64,000 bases of DNA from NCBI RefSeq assembly GCF_031583145.1, contig NZ_CP134050.1, positions 454,501 to 518,500 on the forward strand. The letters are read 5' to 3'. Of the stretch, positions 42,926 to 51,522 are shown piece after piece. Numbering within the stretch: the first letter of the stretch is position 1; each line of letters begins with the position of its first letter. The position numbers and the translations under genes were made by a program. Under the pieces are notes generated by a model that was not told the origin of the DNA, made no database searches, and worked only from the letters and a program-made list of their open reading frames with translations. The DNA is from Brevibacillus brevis (lineage in GTDB: Bacteria > Bacillota > Bacilli > Brevibacillales > Brevibacillaceae).

Positions 42926-43123
42926 GGAAATTCTCCTTTATCGTACGTAGGTTGCGGGACGAGACCCGAGTATTCATTATAACAGGGAGGGGCTTACCTT
43001 TGCCAAATTTTTGGAAAAAGCATGCCGAGCGATGAGCTGCCGGCGATGAGCGTTCTGCTTTCCATCGAACCATGTCGAGAAACAGGGAATTCTATGAAAG
43101 CGGCGTTCGACATTTTTCAGATA

Positions 43124-43140
43124 TTGTCAATGTTTGACAA
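43124..43140. promoter_or_regulatory. Perfect palindrome at the NarL-type operon promoter
   Basis: TTGTCAA-TGT-TTGACAA; the right arm itself contains a TTGACA -35 box. It lies 69 bases ahead of the kinase gene. It may be a binding site of the NarL-type regulator encoded in the operon. Confidence 0.5.
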
Positions 43141-43208
43141 CATCAAGTACGATAGACATGTCGTAATTTTCCGTCGTTTTGTTTAAAAGAGAAACGGAGA
43201 ATGGCCTG

Positions 43209-44765
43209 ATGGATCGATTGATAAAAGAATTTCGGCTGGTGACGTATTTTTTTCAATGGGTGCTCCTGCTCGCTTTCTGTTTTTTTTATATGGACGCCCC
43301 GGATTCGGATTCTCGGTCGTTCGCTTTGTTTTTGCTCGTCGTTCTGGCTTATGTGGCTGTTCTTTTCTACGCGCTTCCGCGGAAACGCTGGTTCTTGCTC
43401 GGACTGGTCGACATGGGGATGGCTTTGTTTTTCATCATCCAGACCGGAAAGTGGAACAGTCCGTTTATGCTCTACGCGTACTCCACGATGCTCTGGCTCA
43501 TGGTGGTGCTGCGACTGGAGCAAGTCCTTCTCATCGTCGTCCTGTTCATGCTGTCCGCTTCCCTTCTTCAGGATTGGCCGCTCTTCACCGTGATCCCGCC
43601 CACCATGAATTTCGACAAGCTCCGCCTTCTTCTCGACATCACCTTGTGGGTCAGTATGGCCTTTTGCTTTTTCGCTTTGCTGCGAGCATTTAAAACGGCG
43701 TATGCGAAATGCTACCAAGTCTACCTGTATGTCCGAAAGGTCGCATCCAACCCGGCGCTTGACCTTTGTACGGCTACGGAGAGGATGGTGCGACGTGTCT
43801 TCCGTGCGGAGCAGGCGTATTTGTGTCTCTATCAGGAGCGGGATGCAGGGGGAGACTGGAAGCGGGAATACTTCTTGAATGCCTTGCTGGACGCGGGCGC
43901 AGAGGAATGGGAGCGTGCGTCCATCCGGCTGTTGGACGACTACTCCGGACGCAAGGATACATACGTATGCAAGCCGCTGAGACTGGACGAAGCCGCATGG
44001 GGCTGCCTGCTGTTTTCCGTGCCGCCCAAGCGGATTTTGAACCGGGGTGACCATTTGCTTTTGCGTCTGATTTCCTTGATCGTTTGCCAGCAAGGGAAAC
44101 AGAACCGCGCCCGTTATGAGCTGGCCCAATCGCTGCACGAGGAAATGCGGCGAAACCTCGCGCAGGACATGCACGATGGGCTGGCCCAGCAGCTGTTTTT
44201 TTTGTCCGCCCAGATGTACCAGCTGAAGCGTTCGCTCCCGCCGGAGGTGAGAAGCAGCCTGGAGGAAAGGCTGGAGCAGATCGAAGAGCGGATCAAATGG
44301 TGCCATGGAGAAGTCCGGCATACGATCACGCACCTGCGGGCGTTTCGGGAGTCGGAGCAGCTGTCTGAAGCGATCGAACAGCTGCTGAGGCGGATGACCG
44401 TGGGGACGGATCTGCAAGTGAGCTTTTCCTCCAAAGGACGGGTGCTGGAAGAGGAGCTGCCAGTTCTCAACGCAATATACCGCATGGTGGAGGAAGCGGC
44501 GGCCAATGCGGTCAAGCACGCTCGGGCCAAGGTACTTTCTGTCAGCGTGGAAGCATCCTCTGTGCAGGTCAAGGTGAGGGTGCGCGACGATGGCATCGGC
44601 TTTTCGGCGGAAGAGGATACGAGAGAAGACAACAGGTATGGGGTCGTAGGGATGAGGGAACGAATCGCTCAGGTGGGCGGAACGCTGCATATCCGCTCCA
44701 AACCCAGTGAAGGAACGGAAGTAATGGCGATCATACCGCGAAAGGGAGTAGAGATGTATGGATAG
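43209..44765 (+). CDS. NarL-type sensor histidine kinase (HisKA_3)
   Basis: A 518-residue kinase: five or six helices in the first 170 residues, then a GAF-like region (about 180-300), a dimerisation domain with the phospho-acceptor His322 in AQDMHDGLAQQL, and a HATPase_c domain with NAVKHARA, VRDDGIGF and NRYGVVGMRERI. The input signal is unknown; the multi-helix sensor is of the 5TM/7TM style. I chose ATG 43209, 9 bases behind GGAG, over TTG 43179. It overlaps the response regulator by 8 bases. Confidence 0.92.
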   Translation: MDRLIKEFRLVTYFFQWVLLLAFCFFYMDAPDSDSRSFALFLLVVLAYVAVLFYALPRKRWFLLGLVDMGMALFFIIQTGKWNSPFMLYAYSTMLWLMVVLRLEQVLLIVVLFMLSASLLQDWPLFTVIPPTMNFDKLRLLLDITLWVSMAFCFFALLRAFKTAYAKCYQVYLYVRKVASNPALDLCTATERMVRRVFRAEQAYLCLYQERDAGGDWKREYFLNALLDAGAEEWERASIRLLDDYSGRKDTYVCKPLRLDEAAWGCLLFSVPPKRILNRGDHLLLRLISLIVCQQGKQNRARYELAQSLHEEMRRNLAQDMHDGLAQQLFFLSAQMYQLKRSLPPEVRSSLEERLEQIEERIKWCHGEVRHTITHLRAFRESEQLSEAIEQLLRRMTVGTDLQVSFSSKGRVLEEELPVLNAIYRMVEEAAANAVKHARAKVLSVSVEASSVQVKVRVRDDGIGFSAEEDTREDNRYGVVGMRERIAQVGGTLHIRSKPSEGTEVMAIIPRKGVEMYG

Positions 44766-45381
44766 CGTGAACCTCTTGCTGGCGGACGATCATCGCATTG
44801 TGCGCGAGGGATTGAAGATGATCCTGGAGAGTTCCCCGCGATATACCGTGGTAGGGGAAGCCAGTGACGGAGATGAGCTGGTGTCCAAGGCGCTGGCGGT
44901 CAAGCCCGACCTGATTGTCTCCGACTTGAAAATGCCGGGCCCTTCGATCATCGACAGCTGCAAACAGCTCAAGGACCAGCTGCCGGAAGTCAAGGTGCTG
45001 ATTCTCACGGCGTTTGACGAGAGCGAGGACGTATTTCGGGCACTGGAGTCCAATGTGGACGGATACATTATGAAGGACACGGTGCCCGAGCAGATTCTGC
45101 ATACGATGGATATGGTGATGATGGGCTATTCCTGCTTTCAATCCAAGCTGCAGCGCAAACGGAAAGAGGAGTCCGACGTCTCTTTCACCGATCGGGAACA
45201 AGAGGTGTTTGAACTGATCGTCGATAACTTGAGCAATCAGGAAATCGCGCAGCGGCTGTATATTTCGGAAGCCACGGTGAAGACGCACGTCAGCAGCATC
45301 CTGCGGAAGACGGGGCAGCCCAATCGCTCTCAGGCTGTTTTGTACGCACTGAAAAAGGGACTGGTCAAGATTGGTCCGTAA
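44758..45381 (+). CDS. NarL/FixJ family response regulator
   Basis: A 207-residue regulator with receiver domain (Asp10-Asp11, phospho-acceptor Asp56 in LIVSDLKMPG) and a C-terminal LuxR-type helix-turn-helix (about residues 140-200: TDREQEVFELIVDNLSNQEI then AQRLYISEATVKTHVSSILR). The gene overlaps its kinase. A membrane HD-GYP-like protein follows 41 bases on and is probably in the same operon. Confidence 0.95.
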   Translation: MDSVNLLLADDHRIVREGLKMILESSPRYTVVGEASDGDELVSKALAVKPDLIVSDLKMPGPSIIDSCKQLKDQLPEVKVLILTAFDESEDVFRALESNVDGYIMKDTVPEQILHTMDMVMMGYSCFQSKLQRKRKEESDVSFTDREQEVFELIVDNLSNQEIAQRLYISEATVKTHVSSILRKTGQPNRSQAVLYALKKGLVKIGP

Positions 45382-45422
45382 CGATCGTTCATCGTCGCAA
45401 AAACAGTAAAAGAGGGTCTTCT

Positions 45423-46586
45423 ATGAAACAGCGGAAACGAAACAGAAACCACGCCAGTTTCCTCGCGGATGCCATGTTTTACTGGATTTCAGTGCTGGCC
45501 AGCGCGGATGCGGGGATGGGCGTCCTCCTTCAGGCGCTTGGCCTCGTCCAGAACGAATGGACAGCGATCGTCGGCCTGGCCGTTTGCGCAGCCACGAGCT
45601 GGACAGTCTACGTTCTGCACAAGCGTTACGTGCTTCCGGAGGCGTCGATTCATATCTCCGCATTCCTCGGGGCTTGCTTGCTGCTGTTTTTTTGCTTGTA
45701 CAACCCCCAGCAGTTTTCCGGCTTGTGGTACGTTTTTATCCTCTACCCGATTTTTCTCAGTTTTTTCAACGACCGGGCGCTTCTTCTCGTTTGGGGGACG
45801 GTCAGCTATCTGCTTTATGCGCTAAGCCTGGGCGGAGGTCAAAGTGAAGCCGTCAGCATGGACACCTTTTTCCATCTGACATTGGGAGCGGCGAGCGGGA
45901 TCTGTTCCTGGCTCGGCTTCATCACGCTGCAGAAAAGGCTGAAGGAAGCAAGGACGGCCACAGAAGAGCACCGCCGGGAGTACGCGATCACTCTGTTGAA
46001 TACGCTCGTTCCCATCGTGGAGCGGAAGACGCAGACGAGCAGCAGGGAAATCGAGCAGATGAGCAGGCTGATCAAGAGGATGCTGCGCGAGTTTCCCGAC
46101 GAGCAGGTGAATGACTGGGAGATCAAGCTTCTCTCCCTGCTGCATTACGTGAGCCGAATCAAGTTTCCGGACTACGTGTTTGAGACAGACGAAAAGCTGA
46201 CGACGTTTGAATTCCAGATCGTTCAAGAGCATTGCCAGTTTGGCTACGAGATGTTCCGGGACAATCCGTCCTTTGCGCGAGTTGTCTACGCGTTGCAGGA
46301 TCATCACGAGCGGTTCGACGGATCGGGATACCCGAAAAAGCTGAAGGGGGACGACATCGCCTTGCTTGCGCAAATTCTGGGCATCGTCGAGTGCTTTTTG
46401 GCGATGACCACGACGCGCGTGTATCGGCAAACCGCTACGATCGAAGAGGCGTTTGAGGAGATCTGCGCGATGGCAGGCACTGCTTTTGACGAACGGGTGG
46501 TCAAGGCGTTTGTCAAATCGGTGCAGATTCATTCCCCCACGAAAGTGTCGCATGTGCCCCCGTTGGCCGCCAAGGCTTCATCCTGA
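45423..46586 (+). CDS. Membrane protein with degenerate HD-GYP domain
   Basis: A 387-residue protein: five or six helices (residues 18-170), a short coiled linker, then an HD-GYP fold (about 185-375). The second half is typical, with HHERFDGSGYP at 294-304. The first half is not: the HD pair reads His241-Tyr242 (LLHYVSRIKFPD instead of LLHDIGKI), and the earlier GHS histidine region reads VERKTQTSSREIEQM with no His. Active HD-GYP enzymes hydrolyse cyclic di-GMP; this one probably lacks a full metal site and may only bind nucleotide or a partner. Confidence 0.85.
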   Translation: MKQRKRNRNHASFLADAMFYWISVLASADAGMGVLLQALGLVQNEWTAIVGLAVCAATSWTVYVLHKRYVLPEASIHISAFLGACLLLFFCLYNPQQFSGLWYVFILYPIFLSFFNDRALLLVWGTVSYLLYALSLGGGQSEAVSMDTFFHLTLGAASGICSWLGFITLQKRLKEARTATEEHRREYAITLLNTLVPIVERKTQTSSREIEQMSRLIKRMLREFPDEQVNDWEIKLLSLLHYVSRIKFPDYVFETDEKLTTFEFQIVQEHCQFGYEMFRDNPSFARVVYALQDHHERFDGSGYPKKLKGDDIALLAQILGIVECFLAMTTTRVYRQTATIEEAFEEICAMAGTAFDERVVKAFVKSVQIHSPTKVSHVPPLAAKASS

Positions 46587-46669
46587 CGGCAAGGGCAAAT
46601 CCTACTGGTCGCCGATACGATTTTCCTCGCGGGCCTGTTAGAGTGAAAGGAGCAGGGAGGCGGAGGACC

Positions 46670-46879
46670 ATGATGCAAAAATGGTGCAAGCGTTGCAAAA
46701 ATCACTCATTCAGCAGCGGGGATTGGTATAAGTGGATTTGTCCCTATTGCGGCCGCGATCTCACCGCGCAAAAGGCCGATCCTGTCGGCATCCGGCTCAT
46801 CATGAAACGCCCTCTCGCTCCTCAACGCTTCCAACCGTCTGGACTGAAACGGAATCGACCCGACGAAAACACTGCCTGA
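46670..46879 (+). CDS. 69-residue zinc-ribbon protein
   Basis: A small basic protein with two CxxC pairs, KWCKRCKNH and WICPYCGRD, spaced as in a zinc ribbon, followed by a basic, proline-containing tail. I start at ATG 46670 with GGGAGGCGGAGG upstream. It may bind RNA, DNA or a protein partner; no family is recognised. It lies between the HD-GYP gene and a terminator. Confidence 0.65.
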   Translation: MMQKWCKRCKNHSFSSGDWYKWICPYCGRDLTAQKADPVGIRLIMKRPLAPQRFQPSGLKRNRPDENTA

Positions 46880-46903
46880 TCGAAAAGGCAGTGTTTTTAT
46901 TTT
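46866..46903 (+). terminator. Intrinsic terminator
   Basis: AAAACACTGCC / GGCAGTGTTTT around a 10-base loop, followed by T-rich sequence. The stem overlaps the 3' end of the zinc-ribbon gene. Confidence 0.85.
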
Positions 46904-47057
46904 GCCTTCCTTCCTCCGCTCGCCTCCTCCTTCAGGATGAGACGGGCTCCGACCGGTGTATAAATATCTTCCTCCTTCCAAGCGGCCATAGTCCCTCCCA
47001 CGGTGGAAGATGCAAAGCGCCAAACTCTTTACAATGGGGAAATGAGGTGAGCGTAAC

Positions 47058-47615
47058 GTGGGAATGGTCTGGGGGAAGCGCATTGGCTTGATCTTGGTTG
47101 CCCTTTTTATCCTCTTCAATCTCTTTTTGTATGCCAGCAGCCGCTGGAATCCGGATGGTATTCCCGGCCTCGGACAGTGGAAAGTGCTCTCCGTACTCAC
47201 GGGCAGCATGGCTCCTGTCATCCATGCAGGCGACATGGTGCTCGTGACCCGCTACACAGACGAGGTGCCTCGGACGGGAGATATCGTCACTTACTGGAAA
47301 GACGATCAGACGCGGTCGCTGATTACCCACCGGGTGATCCGTCGGCTGGAAAATGGCTACTTGCAAACGAAAGGCGACGCCAATCACGAGGCGGACGGTG
47401 GCTGGACAAACCCGGACCGACTGGTAGGCAAAGTCGTATGGACGATTCCGTATGCGGCGGCCTTGCAGCAGTGGATGAAAGAGCCGCCGACGCTGCTTTG
47501 CATGCTAGCAGGATTCTCGCTGTTTCTGGTGTACGTACAGCGCCGGTCAGGCGGCCAAGAGGGCAGCCAAACGGCTTCAATGCGACCCGAATCGATTGAG
47601 GGGGAACGATCATGA
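47058..47615 (+). CDS. Signal peptidase I, SipW (ER) type, first paralogue
   Basis: A 185-residue membrane peptidase of the archaeal/eukaryotic type: a helix at residues 8-27, catalytic Ser50 in LTGSMAPVIHAGD, His91 in ITHRVIR instead of the bacterial lysine, a KGDANHEAD segment with the third conserved acidic site, and a C-terminal helix (about 145-160). In B. subtilis SipW processes TasA and TapA. Here it is the first gene of a row of TasA-like proteins, and its stop overlaps the next start (ATGA). GTG 47058 fits AGGTGA. Confidence 0.93.
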   Translation: MGMVWGKRIGLILVALFILFNLFLYASSRWNPDGIPGLGQWKVLSVLTGSMAPVIHAGDMVLVTRYTDEVPRTGDIVTYWKDDQTRSLITHRVIRRLENGYLQTKGDANHEADGGWTNPDRLVGKVVWTIPYAAALQQWMKEPPTLLCMLAGFSLFLVYVQRRSGGQEGSQTASMRPESIEGERS

Positions 47616-48949
47616 AGTGGGAACAGGTGAAAAACTGGCCGTGGAAGCGGATCATCATCGGATCGGCAGTTATTTCTTCTATTGCTGCAAGCACCAGCTT
47701 TGGAACGTACGCTTATTTTACGAGCCAAGCGGAAGAGTCGGCCACTTTTGCGGCAGGAAAGCTGGAAATCAGCCTGGGGGAAACGAAGGCGAAGTTTCAG
47801 GCAGATGCGGATCAGCCTTTCATGCCGGGTGTCCGCGTGCAAAAAACGCTAAGCGTAGAAAACAGCAGCGACGTGCCTGTTAAGTACGCACTGCTGGCGG
47901 AGAAGGCCGATGGAGATGACGTCGTCTACGATCAATTGGTGGCGGAAATTCGCCGGACGAGCGATGACGAGCTGCTCTACCACGGGCGAATCAGCGCTTT
48001 GACGCAAGCCAACGTAGTCATACCCGAGCTGGGCAAGGGCGAACGCGATCAGCTGGAGTACACCGTCTACCTGCCGGAGAGCACGGGCAACGAGGTCCAG
48101 CAGAAGTCGGCGGAAGTCACGTTTGGCTTCCTCGCTACCCAACAGGAGAACGGCGATTACTTTGCCCAAGGCGGGCCGGTCATGACATTTACACCGCAAG
48201 ACTTGAGCGGCCAGCAGCTGCTCAGCACGATGAAGCTGGCAAACCGGGTAGGGGAAGAAGAGAGCGCCAAGCAAAAAGACGGCGAGGCGGTCAAGGGGAT
48301 GACCTTTGTGCTGGCTGCGGGCTCCTACGATCTCAGTGGAATGGAGCTGCCCAAGAACATTACGTGGAAAGCGGCCCCCGGCCAAGAGGGCAAGGTCGTC
48401 ATCCAGGCGGACGAACTGGAGGTGCGCGACGCCTCCTTTGATGGCATTCGCTTCGAGGGCAGCGGGACAGGCTTAGTGGTCGGCTCTCATGTCAGCTTCC
48501 GCAATTGCACGTTTGCCGGATTTGATGTCGCGATTCGCACGGGAGAGGCGGACCAAGATGGCGCGGACAAGTCCGAAACCGCAGATTCGTCGGAAGAGAC
48601 AGGCGGCAAGTACCTCGAAGGCTTGACGGTGAAAGACAGCTCCTTCGAGAACGTAGCACAGGCAATCGTACTCGATGGGAGCATCAAGGCGGCACTGATT
48701 GCAGGGAACACCTTCAGCGGTGGAGACCACGCTGTCGTAATTGCCAATGACCGGGAGACGCAAGTCCAGATTGTCGAGAACGACTTCACGAAAGTCAACC
48801 AATACGCGGTAGAAAGCGGTGGAGTCCGGGTGGGTGATGGCATTGACGGATTTACGGAGATCGAAGGAGAAGCCGCCGGGACGAAGAAGCTGGCTCTCCA
48901 TTTGTACAAGGCGGACATATACCTGGAAAACAACGAGTATGCGCGCTGA
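47612..48949 (+). CDS. TasA/CalY-like protein fused to a beta-helix-like domain
   Basis: A 445-residue exported protein. Residues 1-50 have a SipW-type signal (STSFGTYAYFTSQAEESATF, then AAGKLEI), and residues 45-175 follow the TasA/camelysin pattern (NSSDVPVKYALLA). From about residue 195 the sequence changes to right-handed beta-helix character: ITWKAAPGQEGKVVIQADE, SFDGIRFEGSG, VSFRNCTFAGF, VKDSSFENVAQAIVL, LIAGNTFSGGDHAVVIANDR, VQIVENDFTKVN, as in NosD/PbH1 repeats. A fusion of a fibre subunit with a beta-helix is unusual. It is coupled to the SipW gene by ATGA. Confidence 0.85.
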   Translation: MKWEQVKNWPWKRIIIGSAVISSIAASTSFGTYAYFTSQAEESATFAAGKLEISLGETKAKFQADADQPFMPGVRVQKTLSVENSSDVPVKYALLAEKADGDDVVYDQLVAEIRRTSDDELLYHGRISALTQANVVIPELGKGERDQLEYTVYLPESTGNEVQQKSAEVTFGFLATQQENGDYFAQGGPVMTFTPQDLSGQQLLSTMKLANRVGEEESAKQKDGEAVKGMTFVLAAGSYDLSGMELPKNITWKAAPGQEGKVVIQADELEVRDASFDGIRFEGSGTGLVVGSHVSFRNCTFAGFDVAIRTGEADQDGADKSETADSSEETGGKYLEGLTVKDSSFENVAQAIVLDGSIKAALIAGNTFSGGDHAVVIANDRETQVQIVENDFTKVNQYAVESGGVRVGDGIDGFTEIEGEAAGTKKLALHLYKADIYLENNEYAR

Positions 48950-49628
48950 GCAGTCCGGGCGGTCGCGGAGGCGTTCTAGGAGCAGCGTGAGGACGAGGAA
49001 GGCTACGCTCCGGGATCAGGTCGTGGGCAGCGTCTTTCTCGTAGGGGTAGCACTGTCGCTATGGGGGCAGCCCGCTACAACGTACAGCTGGATGTGGCAT
49101 GAGGTGAGGGATGCGGGGAGCGAATTTGCGGTCGGGCTGCTCGATATTTCGGAGAGCCGTTTTGGAGGCGAATGGGAGGTTATTCGCGGAGGGAACCAAT
49201 CCGTCGATCTGTCGCGCATGATCCCGGGCGATGCCCGCCAGCTGAAAGCGACGCTCTCCAAGGGAGCGAGTGATCTGGACTTTTCCTATAAAATCGTGGC
49301 GCGGGTAAAAGGTACGAGCACTGCGGGAGAGGCTGGTACAACGACTGCGGCGCAAAAGCTGGAGGAAGTGTTGCGCATTCGAATTACCGAAGGCACGCGG
49401 GAAGTGTATGACGGACTCGTGAGGGAGTTGCACCAGCAGCAGCCAGGACTGCCTGTACCAAGCGGGACCGAGGGCGAATTTACGGCCCACGAGGGAGATA
49501 AAACGTTTTTCATCACGGTGTACTTGCCGGCAGAAGGCGTCGATCACACCTACCAGTCCCTCAGCGGGGAGCTGGAGCTGCGCTTTTTGGCGAAGCAGGC
49601 GACGCCGGATGCGATTTTTGCGGAGTGA
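48939..49628 (+). CDS. TasA/CalY-like exported protein
   Basis: A 229-residue protein with an arginine-rich N-terminus (residues 1-28), one hydrophobic segment (VVGSVFLVGVALSLWG), then TYSWMWHEVRDAGSEFAVGLLDI, which resembles the FxSDxxxxxxNxFxxG-type start of mature SipW substrates. A DFSYKIVARVKG-type beta region and a VYLPAEGVDHTYQSL ending follow. The gene overlaps the upstream stop by 11 bases (ATG 48939). It is probably a minor fibre or anchoring component. Confidence 0.72.
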   Translation: MRAEQSGRSRRRSRSSVRTRKATLRDQVVGSVFLVGVALSLWGQPATTYSWMWHEVRDAGSEFAVGLLDISESRFGGEWEVIRGGNQSVDLSRMIPGDARQLKATLSKGASDLDFSYKIVARVKGTSTAGEAGTTTAAQKLEEVLRIRITEGTREVYDGLVRELHQQQPGLPVPSGTEGEFTAHEGDKTFFITVYLPAEGVDHTYQSLSGELELRFLAKQATPDAIFAE

Positions 49629-49640
49629 GGGGGAGACGAC

Positions 49641-50576
49641 TTGAAGAGACTGGCGCTGGGGCTGATGGCGGCCACACTCATGCTGAACATCGTTCCCCTG
49701 GATGGCACACTTTCCTTTTTGACCAGTGAAAAGAAGCAGGTGTCCCCCGTTTCGACGGGCACCAATGAAGATGTATTCGTGACGGATACGACACAAATCC
49801 TCCTGAAGACAAAGGTGGAGAAGCGCACAAAGGTGCGCCGTGTCAAAAATGCGGACGGAAGCTCCTCCGAAAGAAAGGAAAACAAGCTCTCTGTGATGGC
49901 AGGATCGCAGCTGATTACGTTTGCACCGCAGCGGCCCGATCTGGACCTGGATGTGGAAAACATCGCGGTGACGGGCGACGCCGCAAGCGAAATCACGGTA
50001 GAGCGCATAGACGACGAGGGCGGGAAAAACATCGTCTTTCGGATTTCCCATCGCTATCAGAGCGCGTGGGACAAGCGAAGCAGCGGAACTGACAGGGGAG
50101 AGGTGCGCGTGACCGCTTTGGGGGGATTTTACTCCTTGACCATTCCGCTGACAATTAGCACGTCGTATAAGGAATCGACGGATGTGACGGAGGAAGCGGC
50201 GCCAAACCAGCCCGGTCAGCCGAGCACGCCAAGTACACCAAGGACACCAAGCATTCCCGACACGACAGGAAATCCAGGCACGCCGGATACACCCGGTACT
50301 CCCGATACGCCAGGGACTCCGGATACACCGAGCACACCGGATACGTCAAACAATCCTGGTACGCCGCCGGACACTTCCGATCCGTCCGTAAACAATCCGG
50401 TGCCGGGAGGGGACGAAGCGGGTTCTGCACAGCCGCCGTCCACCGGCTCGGAGACAGTATCATCGCCATCTACAGATCCGAGCGGCCCGGCACCTCCATC
50501 TCCGGAGGATGCAGGGAGCAATCCCACCGTGCCAAATACGCCATCCGACTCCCCAAGTACCCAGAGCGGCCTTTGA
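49641..50576 (+). CDS. Surface protein with SipW-type N-terminus and PGTPDT repeat tail
   Basis: A 311-residue exported protein starting at TTG 49641 behind GAGGGGGAG. The signal region runs to about residue 27 (LDGTLSFLTSEKKQVSPVST), again like a SipW substrate. Residues 40-180 look beta-rich and globular. From about residue 190 there is a Pro/Thr/Ser/Gly tail with units such as TPGTPDTPGTPDTPS, running to the C-terminus without an LPxTG motif. The tail is probably extended, wall-spanning and possibly glycosylated. Confidence 0.75.
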   Translation: MKRLALGLMAATLMLNIVPLDGTLSFLTSEKKQVSPVSTGTNEDVFVTDTTQILLKTKVEKRTKVRRVKNADGSSSERKENKLSVMAGSQLITFAPQRPDLDLDVENIAVTGDAASEITVERIDDEGGKNIVFRISHRYQSAWDKRSSGTDRGEVRVTALGGFYSLTIPLTISTSYKESTDVTEEAAPNQPGQPSTPSTPRTPSIPDTTGNPGTPDTPGTPDTPGTPDTPSTPDTSNNPGTPPDTSDPSVNNPVPGGDEAGSAQPPSTGSETVSSPSTDPSGPAPPSPEDAGSNPTVPNTPSDSPSTQSGL

Positions 50577-50642
50577 GCGAACGGTTCGGCAGCGTCCGAT
50601 CGGGATGTAGATGCCGTGTGGCCGCACAAAATACCCCAATCT

Positions 50643-50677
50643 TGCCCAGCGAGGAAACTCCTTGCTGGGTCTTTTTT
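50643..50677 (+). terminator. Intrinsic terminator of the first SipW operon
   Basis: GCCCAGC-GAGG / CTCC-GCTGGG stem and a T6 run. The rest of the 304-base gap (50577-50880) shows no ORF with a convincing start. It should contain the promoter of the second sipW gene, but no clear boxes at 17-base spacing were seen. Confidence 0.8.
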
Positions 50678-50880
50678 GTTTGCGCGTGCGGGCCCGCTTG
50701 GAAAGCGGATAGCCAGATCATCCCAAAGGATGAGGCGGGAGACATCCAAGGAGGAGGCCGATTTCATCCATTCGTGCAAACGGAATCACCCTGACGCAGG
50801 AAGTTGAGAATTTGGAAAATACGTACAATCAAACATGTAAACAACCGAGCCACACCAAAGAAAGCGGGGGAATGAAGCAA

Positions 50881-51420
50881 GTGGCCTTAGTAAGGAAGAC
50901 GATATCGATTCTGACCAGTTTGTTGCTCATCGTAGTCATTGCCATCACGGGACTTCTCTTTATCGGAAAAATGAACGGCGGGAAAACCATGCTGTTCGGC
51001 AATCAGATCATGGTGGTATTGAGCGGCTCCATGTCCCCGACTTTCGATACGGGAAGCGTAGTCGCCGTCGGCCCGGCGGACTTCAAGGAAATCAAGCAGG
51101 GTGACATCATCACATTCAAGGATCCCGAAGGCATGACGATCACCCACCGTGTGGTCGAGGTGGCCGAAGGGGAGCTGCGCACCAAAGGGGATGCCAATGA
51201 CGGCGTCGATACCGCACCGGTAACCCCGGAACGCTTGATTGGGAAAGTCCACTACTCCGTCCCGCTGATCGGTTACTTCATCGAATTCGCGAAGTCAGGA
51301 GCAGGCATGCTGGTGCTTCTCGGATTGCCGGGCGTGTATCTCATCGTCAGCCAAGTATGGAAGCTGATGCAATCGATCAAGCAAGAAGAAGGGAAAGCCG
51401 CAACAAAACCGCAAGCGTAA
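50881..51420 (+). CDS. sipW: Signal peptidase I, SipW (ER) type, second paralogue
   Basis: A 179-residue ER-type signal peptidase: a helix at residues 7-30, catalytic Ser50 in LSGSMSPTFDTGS, His89 in MTITHRVVE, then KGDANDGVD, and a C-terminal helix (about 140-165). It is closer to the B. subtilis SipW layout than the paralogue at 47058. I chose GTG 50881, 9 bases behind GGGGGA; an ATG at 50872 would lie directly on that site. The gene stands right ahead of tasA and probably processes it. Confidence 0.9.
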   Translation: MALVRKTISILTSLLLIVVIAITGLLFIGKMNGGKTMLFGNQIMVVLSGSMSPTFDTGSVVAVGPADFKEIKQGDIITFKDPEGMTITHRVVEVAEGELRTKGDANDGVDTAPVTPERLIGKVHYSVPLIGYFIEFAKSGAGMLVLLGLPGVYLIVSQVWKLMQSIKQEEGKAATKPQA

Positions 51421-51428
51421 CGCACCTG

Positions 51429-51484
51429 CCAAGGTGATACCTTGGGGGCTGGTACAAGACTCCAAGCTGGTATCAGGCTTCAAG
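51429..51484 (+). promoter_or_regulatory. Palindrome and tandem repeat in front of tasA
   Basis: CCAAGGT-GAT-ACCTTGG (51429-51445) is a perfect palindrome. It is followed by two adjacent 18-bp repeats, CTGGTACAAGACTCCAAG (51449-51466) and CTGGTATCAGGCTTCAAG (51467-51484), identical at 14 positions. Such clustered repeats between sipW and tasA look like regulator binding sites or an RNA processing point. Confidence 0.5.
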
Positions 51485-51522
51485 TCATCATAAACATTCA
51501 TTCTATGAGGAGGAATTGAAAC

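Noticed and set aside
50212..50400. Short regular repeats suggesting a CRISPR array
   Set aside because: The units are 9-18 bases, keep the reading frame and encode PGTPDT; there are no unique spacers and no cas genes.
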